Source of the DNA: Marsupella aquatica | Lineage: Eukaryota; Marchantiophyta | Assembly (NCBI GenBank): GCA_973895155.1 | Contig: OZ316895.1 | Coordinates: 4,464,001 to 4,528,000 of the forward strand | Length of the DNA stretch: 64,000 nt | Direction: 5' to 3' | Shown: in pieces, positions 45,501 through 58,081 of the stretch | How positions within the stretch are numbered: position 1 is the stretch's first letter | How the letters are laid out: each line of letters starts with the position of its first letter | The notes under the pieces: generated by a model | What the model was told of the DNA's origin: nothing | Database searches by the model: none | Seen by the model: the letters and a program-made list of their open reading frames with translations, nothing else | Made by a program: the position numbers and the translations under genes

Positions 45501-47785
45501 ATTAAGCCATTCTCGCTGTACATAGAAAGAGTTTCACGAACATGCACGATTGCAGGTTTCAGACAAGACAACACACGATAAGTACAGCATAGAGAAACAA
45601 ATCAGAACATTGAATGCTAGAATCACTCAGTACAATAGGGTCTTAAAGTTCTGGAACCCAAAATCTCAACGACATCTGACGCTTTTGCGAATCAAAACTG
45701 CAGGTCACTTACAGAAAAGGTTAGGAGAGCTTTCTGGGGCAGAGAAAGTCCGAGTGACCTCGTCGACTGAATGTCCTCCGCTTGTTGACTGCTTCGCTCT
45801 CGATCAACCCCGTCGATTGGGCAGGACATGCAATGCTAGCTTCTCTCGGGTAGTGACCACTATCAACTGAATTAATGTCATCCGCCTATAGGCTGCTTCG
45901 GTCTCAACCCCGTCGATGGGCAGGACATGCAATGCTAGCTTCCCTCGGTTCTATCCAGAGTTTAACATAGTGCCTCGATCTATATGAGAACCCAAACTTC
46001 GACGAACACGGAAATCAATGAACGAGCTTTCTGAGGTATTCGAATCACGGATTTGTGGAATGGAGGGTACGTTCACCTGAGAGGATCGATCCAGAGAAGC
46101 CGCTGTAGGCACGAGAATTTCATTAAACCAAAGCCTTACGTCGAACATGAATCCCACTTGGATCGACGCCGAGTAACTCAAGCCGATCGATCATCCTCGT
46201 AGCTTTACTGTGAACGAATATTTGAATCGATGCAGATCGATCACTTAGGCTGTTCCACTCGGTGCGGAAGGCTAGATTGTATTTTGATTCTCGTACTACT
46301 GTAGCAAAGTCAGAGTGGGGTGCCTATGACATGGCTATCGACCGTGGAGAATAAGGAAGAGGGATCGATTAGAGAGCCCGAATTTAAGCATATCTGAGTC
46401 AGCTGGAGCCGATAACTGGATGAAGCCGAACAGATGAACCCGAACGGACGGCTCGTTGTGGTGACAGATGCGGACACTGATGAATTCTGGCAGGCAGAAA
46501 AAGCGAAATGATCCCTTTCTTTCCTTCTTTTTTCTCAAATGTGGGATCCAGGTACCAGCCCGAATTAACGAATGTCACTATGACTCGGGCTGATGTTGAT
46601 GCTGATGTACAGACTACTGATACGTCGAGGCGGGCAGCTCACGATTGTCGAAAAAAGGAGCGAAAGAAGGAGATTACATCGCTTCTCTGATCTGCCAGTA
46701 TTCAATCCAGGCCCGAATCCAGACCACAAACGAGCACTCCACTCATCCGTTTGTCGAGTGGCTCGGCATCGTAACGTACTGGTTCTAATTATCGGCTGCA
46801 GCTGACTCAACATGCTTTCCGGGCTCTCTCATCGATACTCTTCTCTATTCTCCAGGGTTAATAGCGATATCTCGGACACCACATTCTCAATTGCTACAGC
46901 ACTGAAACAAAATACTATCTAGCGTTATGCACTGAGTGGAACAACCTACGTTATCGATCTAGCTTCGATTCAAGCATTCTATCACCGCAAAGCTACGAAG
47001 ACGATAGATCGACCCGTCTCTCCTTTCGATTGTGCTGGACGCAACACAATCGAAACTAAAGGATCTTAATTATATACATATCGATAGACACACATGAGTC
47101 TCGAACAGACACGATTCTTTCAGCTGGATAACTGCGGACCCAACCTGCGAGCAGCTGGAATAACTAGTCCGATTAAACGACTCAAATTTAGCTAGCAATT
47201 CGAGAAAGCCATGAATCCAATTTAGCTAGCAATTCGAGAAAGCCATGAATCCCGTTGGAAATTGTGAGGCCAGGGGCTGGCAAGGAAAGCACGAGTCGTT
47301 TAATTTGAGTGCCGTAGCCATTTAATTCCAGCCGATGATAAATTCCGTTTCATACTAGCAAACTTTGAGTCGCGTAATCTGACCGGCAATTCGAGTCGAT
47401 GATGAAATCCGTTACAACTTCTAGCAATTCGACGTTGTAGTCGGACTACTTGCAGCGGCTACCATGCCAACCAGCAGCAATTCGAAGTTGCAGTCGGACT
47501 ACTTGCAGCGGCTACCATGGCAGCCAGCAGCAATTCGACGTTGTAGTCGGACCACCATTTGAAATTCACTAGCGCTTGGCAGCCGCTGCAGCCGAAGCTG
47601 GGAGTAGCACGCTGCAACGCCGAGCCGTTGTCGATTTTTGAGAAAAACCTTCAAGTATTTTGAACGGAATGCTCGTTGCTTATCGAGCGGGACAAAACTC
47701 GAGCTCCAAAACGAAATCCGTTGAAGTTCACTAATTCTCCACATGCGTACTCTTCAATGGCGTATACAGTATGAGCATACGCCCT
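42510..47785 (+). repeat. Segmental duplication of about 5 kb, copy 2
   Basis: Second copy of 33355-38290, about 9.1 kb downstream and in the same orientation. It is slightly longer, partly because a segment with GCAGGACATGCAATGCTAGC is duplicated within it (about 45770-45850 and 45868-45945), which copy 1 has only once. Open frames such as 45550-45870 are not preserved in copy 1. Confidence 0.85.
46185..47015. repeat. Large imperfect foldback (copy 2)
   Basis: Counterpart of 36612-37442: GATCATCCTCGTAGC on the left against GCTACGAAGACGATAGATC on the right; TGAGTCAGCTGGAGCCGATAA against TTATCGGCTGCAGCTGACTCA; GATTAGAGAGCCCG against CGGGCTCTCTCATC. Both copies keep the fold despite substitutions, which at least shows that it predates the duplication. 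Confidence 0.8.
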
Positions 47786-49714
47786 ACCCGTATACATTTT
47801 GGGGTACGTATTGTATGTTTTACGGTATCTGCACAAATAAAACAAGGCCCATGACCAAAGGTTTGTGGCATATCTGTTTTATCTACACAACCATATAATA
47901 AACAGGAAATGTACAGCCACTAGCCATGGCAAAAACCTGGTTCCAGAGATTTCACAAGTTAATTTTTATACAAGACTGCCTAGTTTTCTAATTTCTTTCA
48001 CCAGCCTCTACAGGGAGAAATGGTTATAAGATAAGATCAATTGTTATGGCAAAAAATTATGTACTATGAATTCTGTGGTGCATAATTTTATTTGTCCATA
48101 ACTAGGGAACTAAGGTACATTGTCAGTTTTGAGATGCCCTAGTAATGATTTTCTATGGCTAGAAAGTAACACACCCCACAAAATAGTATTCTCCTCTAGA
48201 TGTTTCCATTTTTCCTAATGTAAATACTGAGTTTAGATAAATGCTTATAATATTCTTAAAATTTAAGGTGTTCACAAAAACTCTAATTTTGTCAGTCATG
48301 TCCAGAATATTATAATTAATCCAATTGCACCAATGGCGAAGGTTTAGGGCAGGCTGTAAGTGAAGTACCGACAGCAAGTTTTAACTTATACACGCACAAT
48401 TGTATAGGATTTCCCTCCTTAAGTGCAACTTCCACAAGAATACTTCAAAAAGTTGCACCTAAGGTTATAGCAACGGAAGCTAATCCTCCATATGTGGAAC
48501 TTTTGAAGAAATTGCACTTATCCACGGATAACTCGCATATACTTAGGATAACATTATTGGTAACACTATGGATGAGTCAACTTTGAATTCTTCCACTTGT
48601 GTTGTGTGGGTACATAACGTGGTGACCAGCAGGTTTGCCCGTCTGGATAAGCTGCAATGCCGTGTATTTTGTTTGGAATAAGAAAACAAAAACCATTTTA
48701 GTTATCAGGGGATAAAAGGTTGCACTTATGCAGGGGTGACTGTAATGCTCTTTGGACTCTTGTAAGTCATGTGGCGGAGTTGAATAACGGATATTCCATG
48801 AAATGTAGTCAGTCAAATTGATTGTTCGATGCAATATATTCATGGGTACAATTTATTTTTTTCAAGCAGTTCTGTCCCTTAGAATTGAACCTTCCAGCAC
48901 ATTTTTGTTATTACCCTTGTTATAACAGAACTCCATAGTCCAAACACAGTAACACAGAACCTGGGATGCTAATACCTGTCAAGGAGGTGAACTTTAGAAG
49001 TGTTCACCATGATTCTAGGGGATCGCCAATGTGTGAAGTAATACCATTATTTAGTCAGTCAATTTTCTGGAGTAGAGCCAGCGATCTGAATCAAAAACCG
49101 CACTTACACCGCTGTCTAGACGCTGAATTTGGTTGTTGGCATTCCAGATCTTGCTTTGCAAAGCAGGTTCCAAAAATCTATCATGTTCGAGATGAATTTG
49201 AAGGGGGAGATAACACCAGGCACCCATGCCATTCGTAATCTGATCATTTATAATGCAGATACAAAGTTTCTCACACAAAAGGGTATCTCACATTGCAATG
49301 GAAGGCTCTGAGGTACAAACCCATTCCGTGACAGTGAACTGGATTCCAAGTCTCCATCAGTACATCACGATAGAAGAGTCCATCGCTTACAAGGTTCAAA
49401 ACAACTTCCAACAGCGCAAGAGCAGATTCAAAGTCCACGTAATAAATAAAAGCGGTGTGAAGATTTATGCCAACGATATATACGAAGTGCAATTATGATA
49501 TTCCATGTTGCTGACAATTACGCTTGGGGACGGTGTACGACTTCTGTCCTGTGTGAATATGTTTGCATGTGCTTCGAACAAGCATTTCCAGAAAAGTTAT
49601 CACATTTCTGTGGATATCGGCAAAGACCTTCAACAGCATGATACTAGAAAGAAGGTTGAAAGGGAATAGTTGCCAAACCTTGCCAGCCCAATGCTACCAA
49701 ATTCGAGATTTCTT
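47786..49714. other. Intergenic stretch with a degenerate MITE
   Basis: At about 48403-48744 the ends TATAGGATTTCC..TAAGTGCAAC and GTTGCACTTATG..GGGTGACTGTA are imperfect inverted repeats, and GCACTTATCCACGGATAA lies inside, as in the element at 8812-9460. 48960-49500 has weak open frames on both strands without domains. The last bases are the 3' flank of the SET gene. Confidence 0.5.
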
Positions 49715-52700
49715 CTACAAGGACTCCAACGATTTCATACACAATGATCTTACGGACTCCAAAACTCTCCTTTGACCTTCCTTGAATTGTTGTGCTAAAT
49801 GAACATCCCATTGGCTGGTGTCATGTGTACCAGCTTCAAACCTACAAGCACACAATACGAGCATGTTCGGCTTAGTATTAACAGAACTTGATATCATACC
49901 AACGCGTACGTGTTCAAGGCCAGCTCGAAATTAAAGCTGGAAAATGCGCTTATTCCCAGAACACTGGACTTAAAAATCGCAAGAATGACTCTTACCCAGA
50001 AGATTCGTCAAACCCTTGCAGGGGTTCAAGAAGAGAGTCGACTGTTGATAGCAACGATTCATATACATCCCGCTCGTTTCTGGGACTTATCTGCAGGTTC
50101 ATCGTGTTAGTCATTCCGTGATGTGGCCTTCCAGACTTGCAAGATCAAACAAATATCTTAATGTCTTTGCTGTCATGTTGCACAATTTCTGACAAGGGCT
50201 CGAATGAAACAAAAATAGTTCCCGGGACAGAACTTCCGCTAACTCACTGTTCTTTCACCTGTAGATCTTTTTTACTACTGTTGATACATTTCAATAAACT
50301 GCAGCAACAGCTCCCTTTCCTACAGAATTGTATGCCAAAGAACGTTAATAATATAAAATCGATTCTTACCATTTGCCTTCGTGGGTCTGCTGAATAAGAA
50401 ACAAAATCGTCCTCTTCCATGCAAGCAACACGCAATGCTGCTAACAGTTGCGTTGGCAGTCGGTGGAATCCCCTGACCATATGCGAAGAGAGTACATTAT
50501 ACTTCTGGATCAAAGCAAGTTGTTGTGGAGCCTCACATATTTCGCTCAAGTCCAGATCTGCAAGGAAAATACAACATTTTGATAAAGCATGTGAGAGTTA
50601 TTCATCTGCTGATCTTTTGACGCATTGAGATGTATCATGAACATGCTCACAGCAAACGCTTTCAGGTTGCAATCTAAAGGACCATAGCAGACTTTATTGT
50701 CACAGCACATACTTCAATTAGAGGAAATTTGGACTAACCAATAGGTATGATATCATAAGGATTGTCTTTTATTAGAAATCCATAAAAGGTCAGGAGATCT
50801 GAACTCTGAAGAGCCCCATAACTCAAAAAGCACTGCTCTCCAACTTTGCACTCCCGCAACGCAAAGAGCTGTAATGTGTTGGTGCTCTCATTTATTCTGC
50901 TGAAGTGGGTAACATGTGGACAGATCTGCTGCGTCAACAGCCAGAGAGGCCACACGTTATTCAACGGAACTTGGGCAGCAGCTTCTGAAGCAATATCTAG
51001 GTGGGAGTCCAACAGAAAGACTTTATCCGCCTCACACAATTGCAAATTACAGAAATTTGGTTTCGGAAAATTGTACAATACGACGGTATCATGAGACAAT
51101 AAAATATGGAACAAAGGATTACCGAATGATTAAGAAGACTTGCAAAAGGAACTAGGCATGTCTGCACTGTCCCACTAGGGAATTTCACTTTCATTCCATA
51201 GGAGTACCACAGCTGACATGCCCACAGAAATTCATCCCAGGTATAAACATTTGCCGGAAGTAGCTCTGGATACTTTTCACACAAAGCTGGAAAGAGTACG
51301 TCATACTGGGAGCGAAGATGCTGCAACCAAAATTTCACACTGTTAGCACATGGCCCCCGGCTACACTAAAGACTGCCTGTAAGAGAAATGACCGTGCAGA
51401 TAGGAAAAATTTGGCAGCTACCTGTGAGAGATTTGACACCTAACTCTAGACTAGCCTGAGTTTAGTTGGTTCTATTTCAGAAAGCACCCGCCTTGTAACC
51501 CTGGAGAAAGTATTGACTTTGAACAAAATCAGAATAAAACTGTGCCTAACAGATCCCTGGCAAGCACAGTCGCATCAGAACTTGACCACCAACCTCCCGA
51601 GCTTGAGTTATTTCGTCAACCACCAGAGTTCCTTCAAGTGCCTTCAAGCCTTCAATCCCAAATCCCAATCCTGGACAATGGCCACAACGGTCAGGGACAT
51701 TGTTTAGTCTTGGCCTGTAGCTGATCTACAAGAAACTACATATCAGTAGCCAAAAAGAATGTAAAGCATGAGACTCCACCCTATGTCACTGTCCTCCGAT
51801 AGATCCTGTCCCTCAACAAGGTAAATTCTAAATATTCGTTTAAAAGCACCTGTCTGAAAAGACTTGGGCAATGATCTGAAGAATGGAGCAAATCTCGACG
51901 TCTTGTTGCGTCTTTCTTTCATACTCCAGAGCAAGGACATTGTTTCTCCACTTAATCCTGGTGTCTCCTTGAGGACAGCACCCTGACTCACAGCCAAGAA
52001 ATCATCGTCAATGAGCTATCTACGGGTAATGATTTCTCCGGCCCTAAATCTATCTCCTGCCTTAATCCGACCCCGCACAATACTGACGACCATGGTCTCA
52101 AATACCATGTGCAACTACAAACGGGTATCTGTAACCTTTTAGTGTGAAAAAGTGTTTGGGGTGCACCATACCAAGTCCGACTTTAGAGCCACATCTTCAC
52201 TAATAAGAGCTTCTTGAGGGATCTCCAAAACAAGATCTCCCGTCGATATATTGGTGGAAGCAGCTGCCCCCCTTCCCGTCCCCTCAAAATCTACATCGTC
52301 AGCAATGAATGGTCCAATTGGTATGTTTTATAAAATATCGGAAGGGGCTTCAACAATGCCAAACTAATCATAATGTAATCTGTAGATAGCAAATTTGTTC
52401 TTCCTCGAGACAAAAATTGTTGGAAACTTTTCCCAGCTTCAGTACATAATCAATCAAGTTGATATAATCGAAACAGAGGACAACGTCTTGTTCGCTGAGC
52501 CACTTCTACTGCAATGGATAGTATAAAACTACTCCAATTCATTTTCCTAAGGCAATACTCACTTGCGGGCTGTACGAGACCCGTAATGCCTTGCATTGCC
52601 GCCCAGCTGGACAATTCCACCTCTGCTTCATGTACGGGCCCCGTGGAGACAGAGGGCGAGTTGCTATCAACTGCATTGAGGCGACTCAACACCAAGGAGT

Positions 52701-53723
52701 GAACTTTTGTTAGAGGAGAGCCAGTGGTGGCACTCATAGCCCCAACGGAAATTCTCAATGCGCGGACAGTCACCTCCAATGCCCCGAGAGCCTCGGTCTC
52801 ATTGCGAGGGCTGAATGGTCCTCTGTCTTCATCCTCCACAAAGTACCACTCTGCCTACATATGCACACCCCACGTCGAACACATTGTTTAAAACCAGAGA
52901 AAGAAAGTTGTCTTTAGAAAGTATCCAGATTTGCGCTCCTTGAAATGGCTGTCGGTATTTGACGACGACGAAGGGTAGTAGAATTGGTTCCCTAAAAGCC
53001 CACAAACACTGGATCGGATGAGCTCCACGGCTTGATTCATAGTTTGAGGTGTTATTTATTCCATGACAAGCCCTTTAGGAATTGATTTACTTTGGGCCTC
53101 TGATTCATTTATCCAATGTAGTGTCGTACCGATCAGATGCGCTAACTTCCTGATTCGGAATGATAATCACTGAGACAAACGCCGTCTTTGCCAAAACGAG
53201 ATACGTTCATTTCAAACGCTGAGTTCATTAGAAAAATGCACCCAAGAATGGCTAAGCGGCAACCGTCTTACCTCTGTGAGCTGTAAAATACGAGCAGCTT
53301 CCAGCAATCTGTCCAGCCACACATCTGTGATGTCTTCAACTTTTACTTTTTCCAGATCATACGTCAGGGACAGCTTCCTCTGCTGCAGCAAATCCTGAGT
53401 AACCCATGACAGAATTCCGTCCATGGCACATACGAGAATATCAGTGAGCCCATTTACGGAATTATACAAAACTAGCTCGAAGCATTTCCTCCCAACGCCC
53501 CAAAGTTCGTCAGTCTGTTGCAAAACGCTGATGCCACGCGGGAAGCAGAGCAGCTAGTTGCCTGTGTAATTTGCCCTCAAACGAGGCTCAATACGTCCTA
53601 GGTAAAGCGACGATTTTCTAGAGTTTAGATGCGTACCTGCTTCCGTTCACACATAACATCGTGTGGGGCCGGAGGAGAGAGCTTTATCAGCATTTGGTCT
53701 CTCGGCTGCATGATAATGGGCAT
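49715..53723 (-). CDS. SET-domain protein-lysine methyltransferase, Rubisco-LSMT/SETD3-like class, 11 exons
   Basis: Minus-strand exons (high to low): 53723-53637, 53514-53272, 52854-52563, 52290-52172, 51982-51850, 51670-51594, 51320-51123, 50925-50739, 50557-50370, 50090-49996, 49841-49715. All junctions are GT-AG and in phase, giving 581 residues. The SET domain starts with GTGRGAAAS (residues 211-219), has an iSET helical insert (FGIEGLKALEGTLVVDE, then NVYTWDEFLWACQLWYS), LLNHS (379-383) and CFLSYG with the catalytic-type Tyr (419). The C-terminal part (IPIDLDLSEICE onward, ending WDVHLAQQFKEGQRR) is the helical substrate-binding domain. Such enzymes transfer methyl groups from S-adenosylmethionine to lysine or histidine in chloroplast, cytosolic or nuclear proteins; the substrate here is unknown. 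It most resembles a single-copy plant member of the group (the Arabidopsis At2g18850 type, from memory). The first exon is least certain, since an upstream exon could exist. No disabling change is seen. Confidence 0.88.
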
Positions 53724-54229
53724 AGGCAAAACAACGAGTAAGAGAAGGCAAGTTTCGATGTCACTGGAGACGGCAAGACAGTAATTCCCAGTTCAATGGA
53801 CAGCACCCAAATCTCGATTCCCAAGGCTCTCAAGAGATCTACCGAACGACAAAATCACAAACAGAGTAATGTATGGATAGATGGGGGGCTGGACTAAGCC
53901 TTGAAACGAGTAATATAAACAAGAATAAGTTAACCCTAGACCAGAGATGAGCGCTCTGGTACGGTAGGGAGGTACTATCAGCCACTCGAAGTGTCAGATT
54001 TCGGATTTAACAACACCCAGAGTAGAAGTATACAGTCAGTCAGTTTAGCTCCCCAAAAGCAAATCACACAACAGGGAACAAGTCCAAACCCAACCAGGCG
54101 ACTAGACGTACCGCTCGGAAGCCTTCTTGTGACGCCATGCGATGCAGGAAACTGTCCTTTCTCCTCAGCTTATCCATCTCTGGTGGGAGCAGCTAGTGGC
54201 AAAGCTAAAGAAGGGTAGAGTAAGCAGCG

Positions 54230-54230
<1 letters not shown>

Positions 54231-54270
<40 letters not shown>

Positions 54271-54282
54271 TGACGGCGACAA

Positions 54283-54336
<54 letters not shown>

Positions 54337-54351
54337 GACGGCGACAACCAC
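54231..54351. repeat. Two (CT)n microsatellites with a duplicated spacer
   Basis: CT runs at about 54231-54265 and 54286-54334 are each followed by CTCATGACGGCGACAACCAC (54267-54286 and 54332-54351), so the whole 65-bp block is duplicated. On the strand of the SET gene these are GA runs about 0.5-0.6 kb before its ATG, a place where GA tracts are common in plant promoters and leaders. Confidence 0.9.
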
Positions 54352-55131
54352 AGCAGATCTGTTTCGTTTACAGAAAGGCAGCTGCGGAGTGCGGAGGGTT
54401 AGTTGCATTTTGCCACAAAGTTCTGCTAGAAGACAAAGCCTAGAATTGGATTGATGTTGGTGTAGTAAAGTCGCCGGTCTACTTCAGCAAAGGACAATTT
54501 CTGAAGAGATACATATATATATGGTGCCTTTTCCTGTCGGCTGCTGAGTCCCAGGAGGGTCCCTACAGGTCACCGATCTGGCCCACCTCCCGGTTACCCT
54601 GCTTTTGGGGAGAAACGTATGTGCGACCCAATTTCATTTTTTAAATCTTGTAAACCTCCATTGTGAGTGGGAGGGGCATGAACTGCCGTGTCTGAATCAA
54701 GAGGTATTACCTCGAGTTTGGATGGAGCCAAAGCGCCTGAGTGCACGAGGAAGTAGAGCGCGTTTTTTCTGGAAGAGGGAATACGTGTGTCGATGGCATT
54801 TGAAGCCTCGGTGTTGTCGAATCCAGCTACGAATCCAATGTCTAATTTCGAAACTGAGGAACACAGATATGGACGAGCCGATTTTCTTAATTCGTGAATG
54901 GTTGGATGATTAGTAAGTCGAAACACTTGCCACTCGGTCTAGCTTACGACCGAGTGGCAACTGTGGATTGTGGACACGAGGACACCTTGTCGTCCCCTGC
55001 AGAATTACAACGTTACAGGTGGTTTCGTGCTGCTGATGAAGCTTCTGAGGATATTTTATGTTACATGTTGCTGCTGAGTTAGTGGGGTCGCATCCGATTC
55101 ACTACCATGCTGATTGTAGAAACGCATCCCA
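54352..55131. other. Intergenic stretch with a 13-bp hairpin
   Basis: At 54927-54960, TTGCCACTCGGTC and GACCGAGTGGCAA form a perfect 13-bp stem with an 8-base loop. Open frames on both strands (about 54594-54926) overlap and show no domain. Confidence 0.6.
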
Positions 55132-55366
55132 CTGAAGGCCCTGTAATTTTTAGTTTGCTACATTGCATTTTTAGTTCTTAGGCCAATTTTGGCGACCACT
55201 CTAAGTCTACACATTGCAGAATGATTTTGTTGAAGCGGAAGGGTGAGCTGAAGGCCCTGTAATTATTAGTTTGCTACATTGCATTTTTAGTTTTCAGGCC
55301 AATTTTGGCGACCACTATATAAAAGTCTACACATTGCAGAATGATTTTGTTGAAGCTGGGAAATTC
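55132..55366 (+). repeat. 116-bp tandem duplication
   Basis: CTGAAGGCCCTGTAATT starts units at 55132 and 55248; both contain GGCCAATTTTGGCGACCACT and end in ATGATTTTGTTGAAGC. Confidence 0.9.
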
Positions 55367-55544
55367 AGCCAGCTGCCAGTCTTTCACGGCAGCAACACGG
55401 TTTCATCATCGACATCATAAAATTTATGTTGCATTGCTGTGTCCAACTCCCAGCAGCAGCACCATAAAACTCGCTGCATTCTCAAAGTTTGCCAGAGTGA
55501 TCAGAGCACGCGTTTCCCATGTCGACAGTCCCGTGAAATCTGGA

Positions 55545-55795
55545 AGCGCCCAGAACTTCAGAATCTATCTAATAAAGCGCAATCAAAAGCGTGTTCATCT
55601 TGTTTTTTCGAGGCAAATAAAATATCTGAGAGTGCCCAGAACTTCATAATCTAACCAATAAAGCCAAATTCAAAAAGCGTGCGATCTGGAGTGCCCAGAA
55701 CTTTAGAATCTAACTAATAAAGCAAAATTAAAAGCTACTCAGAAGGCCCAGACAGGAGTGCCCAGAACTTCAGAACCTAACTAAAAAAGCCAAAC
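55545..55795 (+). repeat. Short repeat with polyadenylation-like AATAAA, four copies
   Basis: GCCCAGAACTTCAGAATCTA followed by (C/A)TAATAAAGC recurs near 55548, 55632, 55690 and 55757 at uneven spacing of 58-84 bases. Three of the four carry AATAAAG. Confidence 0.8.
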
Positions 55796-55876
55796 ATCGT
55801 TTTACTAACCTGTCCCCCAAAGTACCCAGGGCCCATATTACTAAGATGGCCCCCAAACAAAATTATTACCAACCAG

Positions 55877-55955
55877 TCCCCCATTTCTTACTTGGGTCAG
55901 TATTAACTTGTATATCCATCCCCCATTTCTTACTTGGGTCAGTATTAACTTGTAT
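55877..55955 (+). repeat. 42-bp tandem duplication
   Basis: TCCCCCATTTCTTACTTGGG plus GTCAGTATTAACTTGTAT is repeated at 55877 and 55919 almost without change. Confidence 0.9.
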
Positions 55956-57341
55956 AGGGTTCCTGTTGTCAGAACCTCATGTGAGTCCCTAGCAATGGAA
56001 TTTACACTATAGTTATCAATTGGAACCACAGTGGTGATGTTGCTGCTGCAACAATTGACCTCACCACTGTTTACAAAATTTATAGCTGAATTTCAAAACT
56101 AGCAGAGAAGGTTGCAATTATGCTGAATGATAATGTGACAGGTTGACTGTGTAAGTGATAAGGGGTAGTCAATTGGCTGTTCAATTTGGCTGTCATTCAC
56201 CTATTCAATCGTCAGCTGTTTCCAAATATCTTTTCCAAGGGTGTCATAATCACAGTCTACCCAGAAAGTCGTTGATGGTCTACGCTATCTCAGATATGTT
56301 GCTGTTGTCTCATCTTGACCCAACGAACAACCCTCCCATCTAGTCCCCTCTGTTGGAAATGAACCATACTTCAGACAAGTCAAGTCCTCCATAGTCAAGT
56401 GTAAAGGTTCTGACTTCAAGTCAAGAAAAGAACACTAGGAAGTCAATCGAACACTATATACTCAGAATTAAGTATGCTGCTTCGGACGTCACCGAACTTG
56501 CACATGGATCATAATTTCTGCAATTTAACGAACGTGCACAGCATTAGTCAGAATCCCAAAGTCTACAAATGAAGTTGGCCCGTCTTCGCTAGATAAGGCA
56601 GCACCAAATACTGGAATTGAACGTCGTTGAAGAGACCATAGCCGCACAGAGAAGGATATTTTGCTTAGAATCAGTCTTCAGTAGAGCTCAAGGGCTTCGT
56701 TGGAATTATGTTTCTGCAAAGATTGCTTTTGGCCTTTCCTAGATTTGAGATCATACAGGCAAGCTGGCAGTGGAATCACCACATTGTTCGAGGCCAATGT
56801 GATCGGTGATTGCTGACGACGGAGAAACATTCAACTCTCCAAAACAAAGGTTGAGGGCCAATTCAAAGTCATGGTAACACGGTGAACAGGTATGGGCATC
56901 CTCGTACGTAACATGGTCCGGTAATTGCCTGTTACCGTTGTGGCGACAGGCTGGAGGGCTCACACAAGAACATGGGACACAGCCGGCATCGATCATGGAA
57001 CGCATCAGAAAACTTTTGAAACTCGTCTCATCAAATGGTCGTCTCTCATCAAATGAATCTTTCTGCTCAGTTGGAGCTCATCAAGCAAATCCGTACTTAG
57101 CAAAAGAAAGCCCAGAGCACCCTACCGTGGGAATCTTCAGTAAAGTCGTTGAGACTTTTCTCGAGTGGAGAGACGTCGGCCAAAATTGCTGGAACGACTG
57201 ATTAGTCGCCATTGCGATTGATCTTTGGTCTAGATATTAATTGTACTGTAGATTGAGGGTACAGTCCAGTGCAACCTTACTACGTGGCAAGCAAGGTTAG
57301 CGCTCCATATTCATAATTTCGGCACAATAATCTACAATGGG
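55956..57341. other. Intergenic stretch, no gene supported
   Basis: A plus-strand open frame at about 56938-57201 (QPASIMERIRKLLKLVSSNG, then SKVVETFLEWRDVGQNCW) has protein-like composition but no known domain, and I cannot join it to anything. Confidence 0.35.
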
Positions 57342-57600
57342 CACCCAAAATGAGTACAGTAATACGAAAGCTCAAAGCTCACTCAAAGAGCCAGAAAGTT
57401 AAAGGACCAAATTAATGTACTTAAAAGGCCAAACAAAGAACAAAGGAATAAAAGCAAAAGATCTTCAGAGAGGGGGCCCAAATTGTGTACAGTAATTCGA
57501 AAGCTCAAAGCTCACTCAAAGAGCCAGAAAAGGACGGACTTTCAAAAAAGGCCAAACGAAGCACAACGGACAAAAGGCAAAAGAGGTCTAGAGAGAAGAG
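57342..57600 (+). repeat. Tandem duplication of about 134 bp
   Basis: Units at 57342 and 57476 share GTACAGTAAT, GAAAGCTCAAAGCTCACTC and CAAAGAGCCAGAAA, followed by purine-rich AAGGCCAAAC..AAGCACAA or AAAGAACAA segments. Confidence 0.85.
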
Positions 57601-57826
57601 AAAAGGGCGAATACAAACTCTTAAAAGCTAGAGCAGAACATAAATAAGAGATTAGTGGGATAAAGAAAGTTGATGATTATAAAGCATTGGTAGATCAAAG
57701 TCAATAGATTCGGAGGGAACGAACTGCAGTTGATGATGGTATCGACTACAGTACTGTGGTACACGTCAGAGTGCAACTTGACTTCCGAGTCCAATGTAAG
57801 ACTTTCGGGGCCCACCGGGGCTCTCT

Positions 57827-58081
57827 TTGACTTCTGAGCCTCTCTCAATTCATGCCAACGACCAGCCCGTCAACAAAATAATCTATTTCGAATTAACAGA
57901 AACTAAGAACGAATTCAATTCAAGGTTCATGCTGCTGGTGGAGACAAAGTCAAGGCACTTCTTTATCGAGGCGGACGAGAAGTGGGTTGGAGAAGATCGA
58001 AGCCAGCAGGTTAAACTATTAGATTGGAAATGGAATGGCCATTTAAACGCAAAAATTAAACAGTCGTTGGGGCAGCTCTGA
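57827..58081 (+). CDS. Possible small hypothetical protein
   Basis: An 84-codon open frame whose internal part (NKIIYFELTETKNEFNSRF, then HFFIEADEKWVGEDRSQQ) is balanced in composition and ends at TGA 58079-58081. There is no ATG at the frame start; an ATG-like start could lie at the internal Met codons or in an upstream exon. I do not recognise a family. Confidence 0.25.
   Translation: MTSEPLSIHANDQPVNKIIYFELTETKNEFNSRFMLLVETKSRHFFIEADEKWVGEDRSQQVKLLDWKWNGHLNAKIKQSLGQL

Noticed and set aside
33355-47785. The two 5-kb copies considered as the LTRs of one giant element
   Set aside because: They lack TG...CA ends, are too long and divergent, and the sequence between them has no retroelement internal region.
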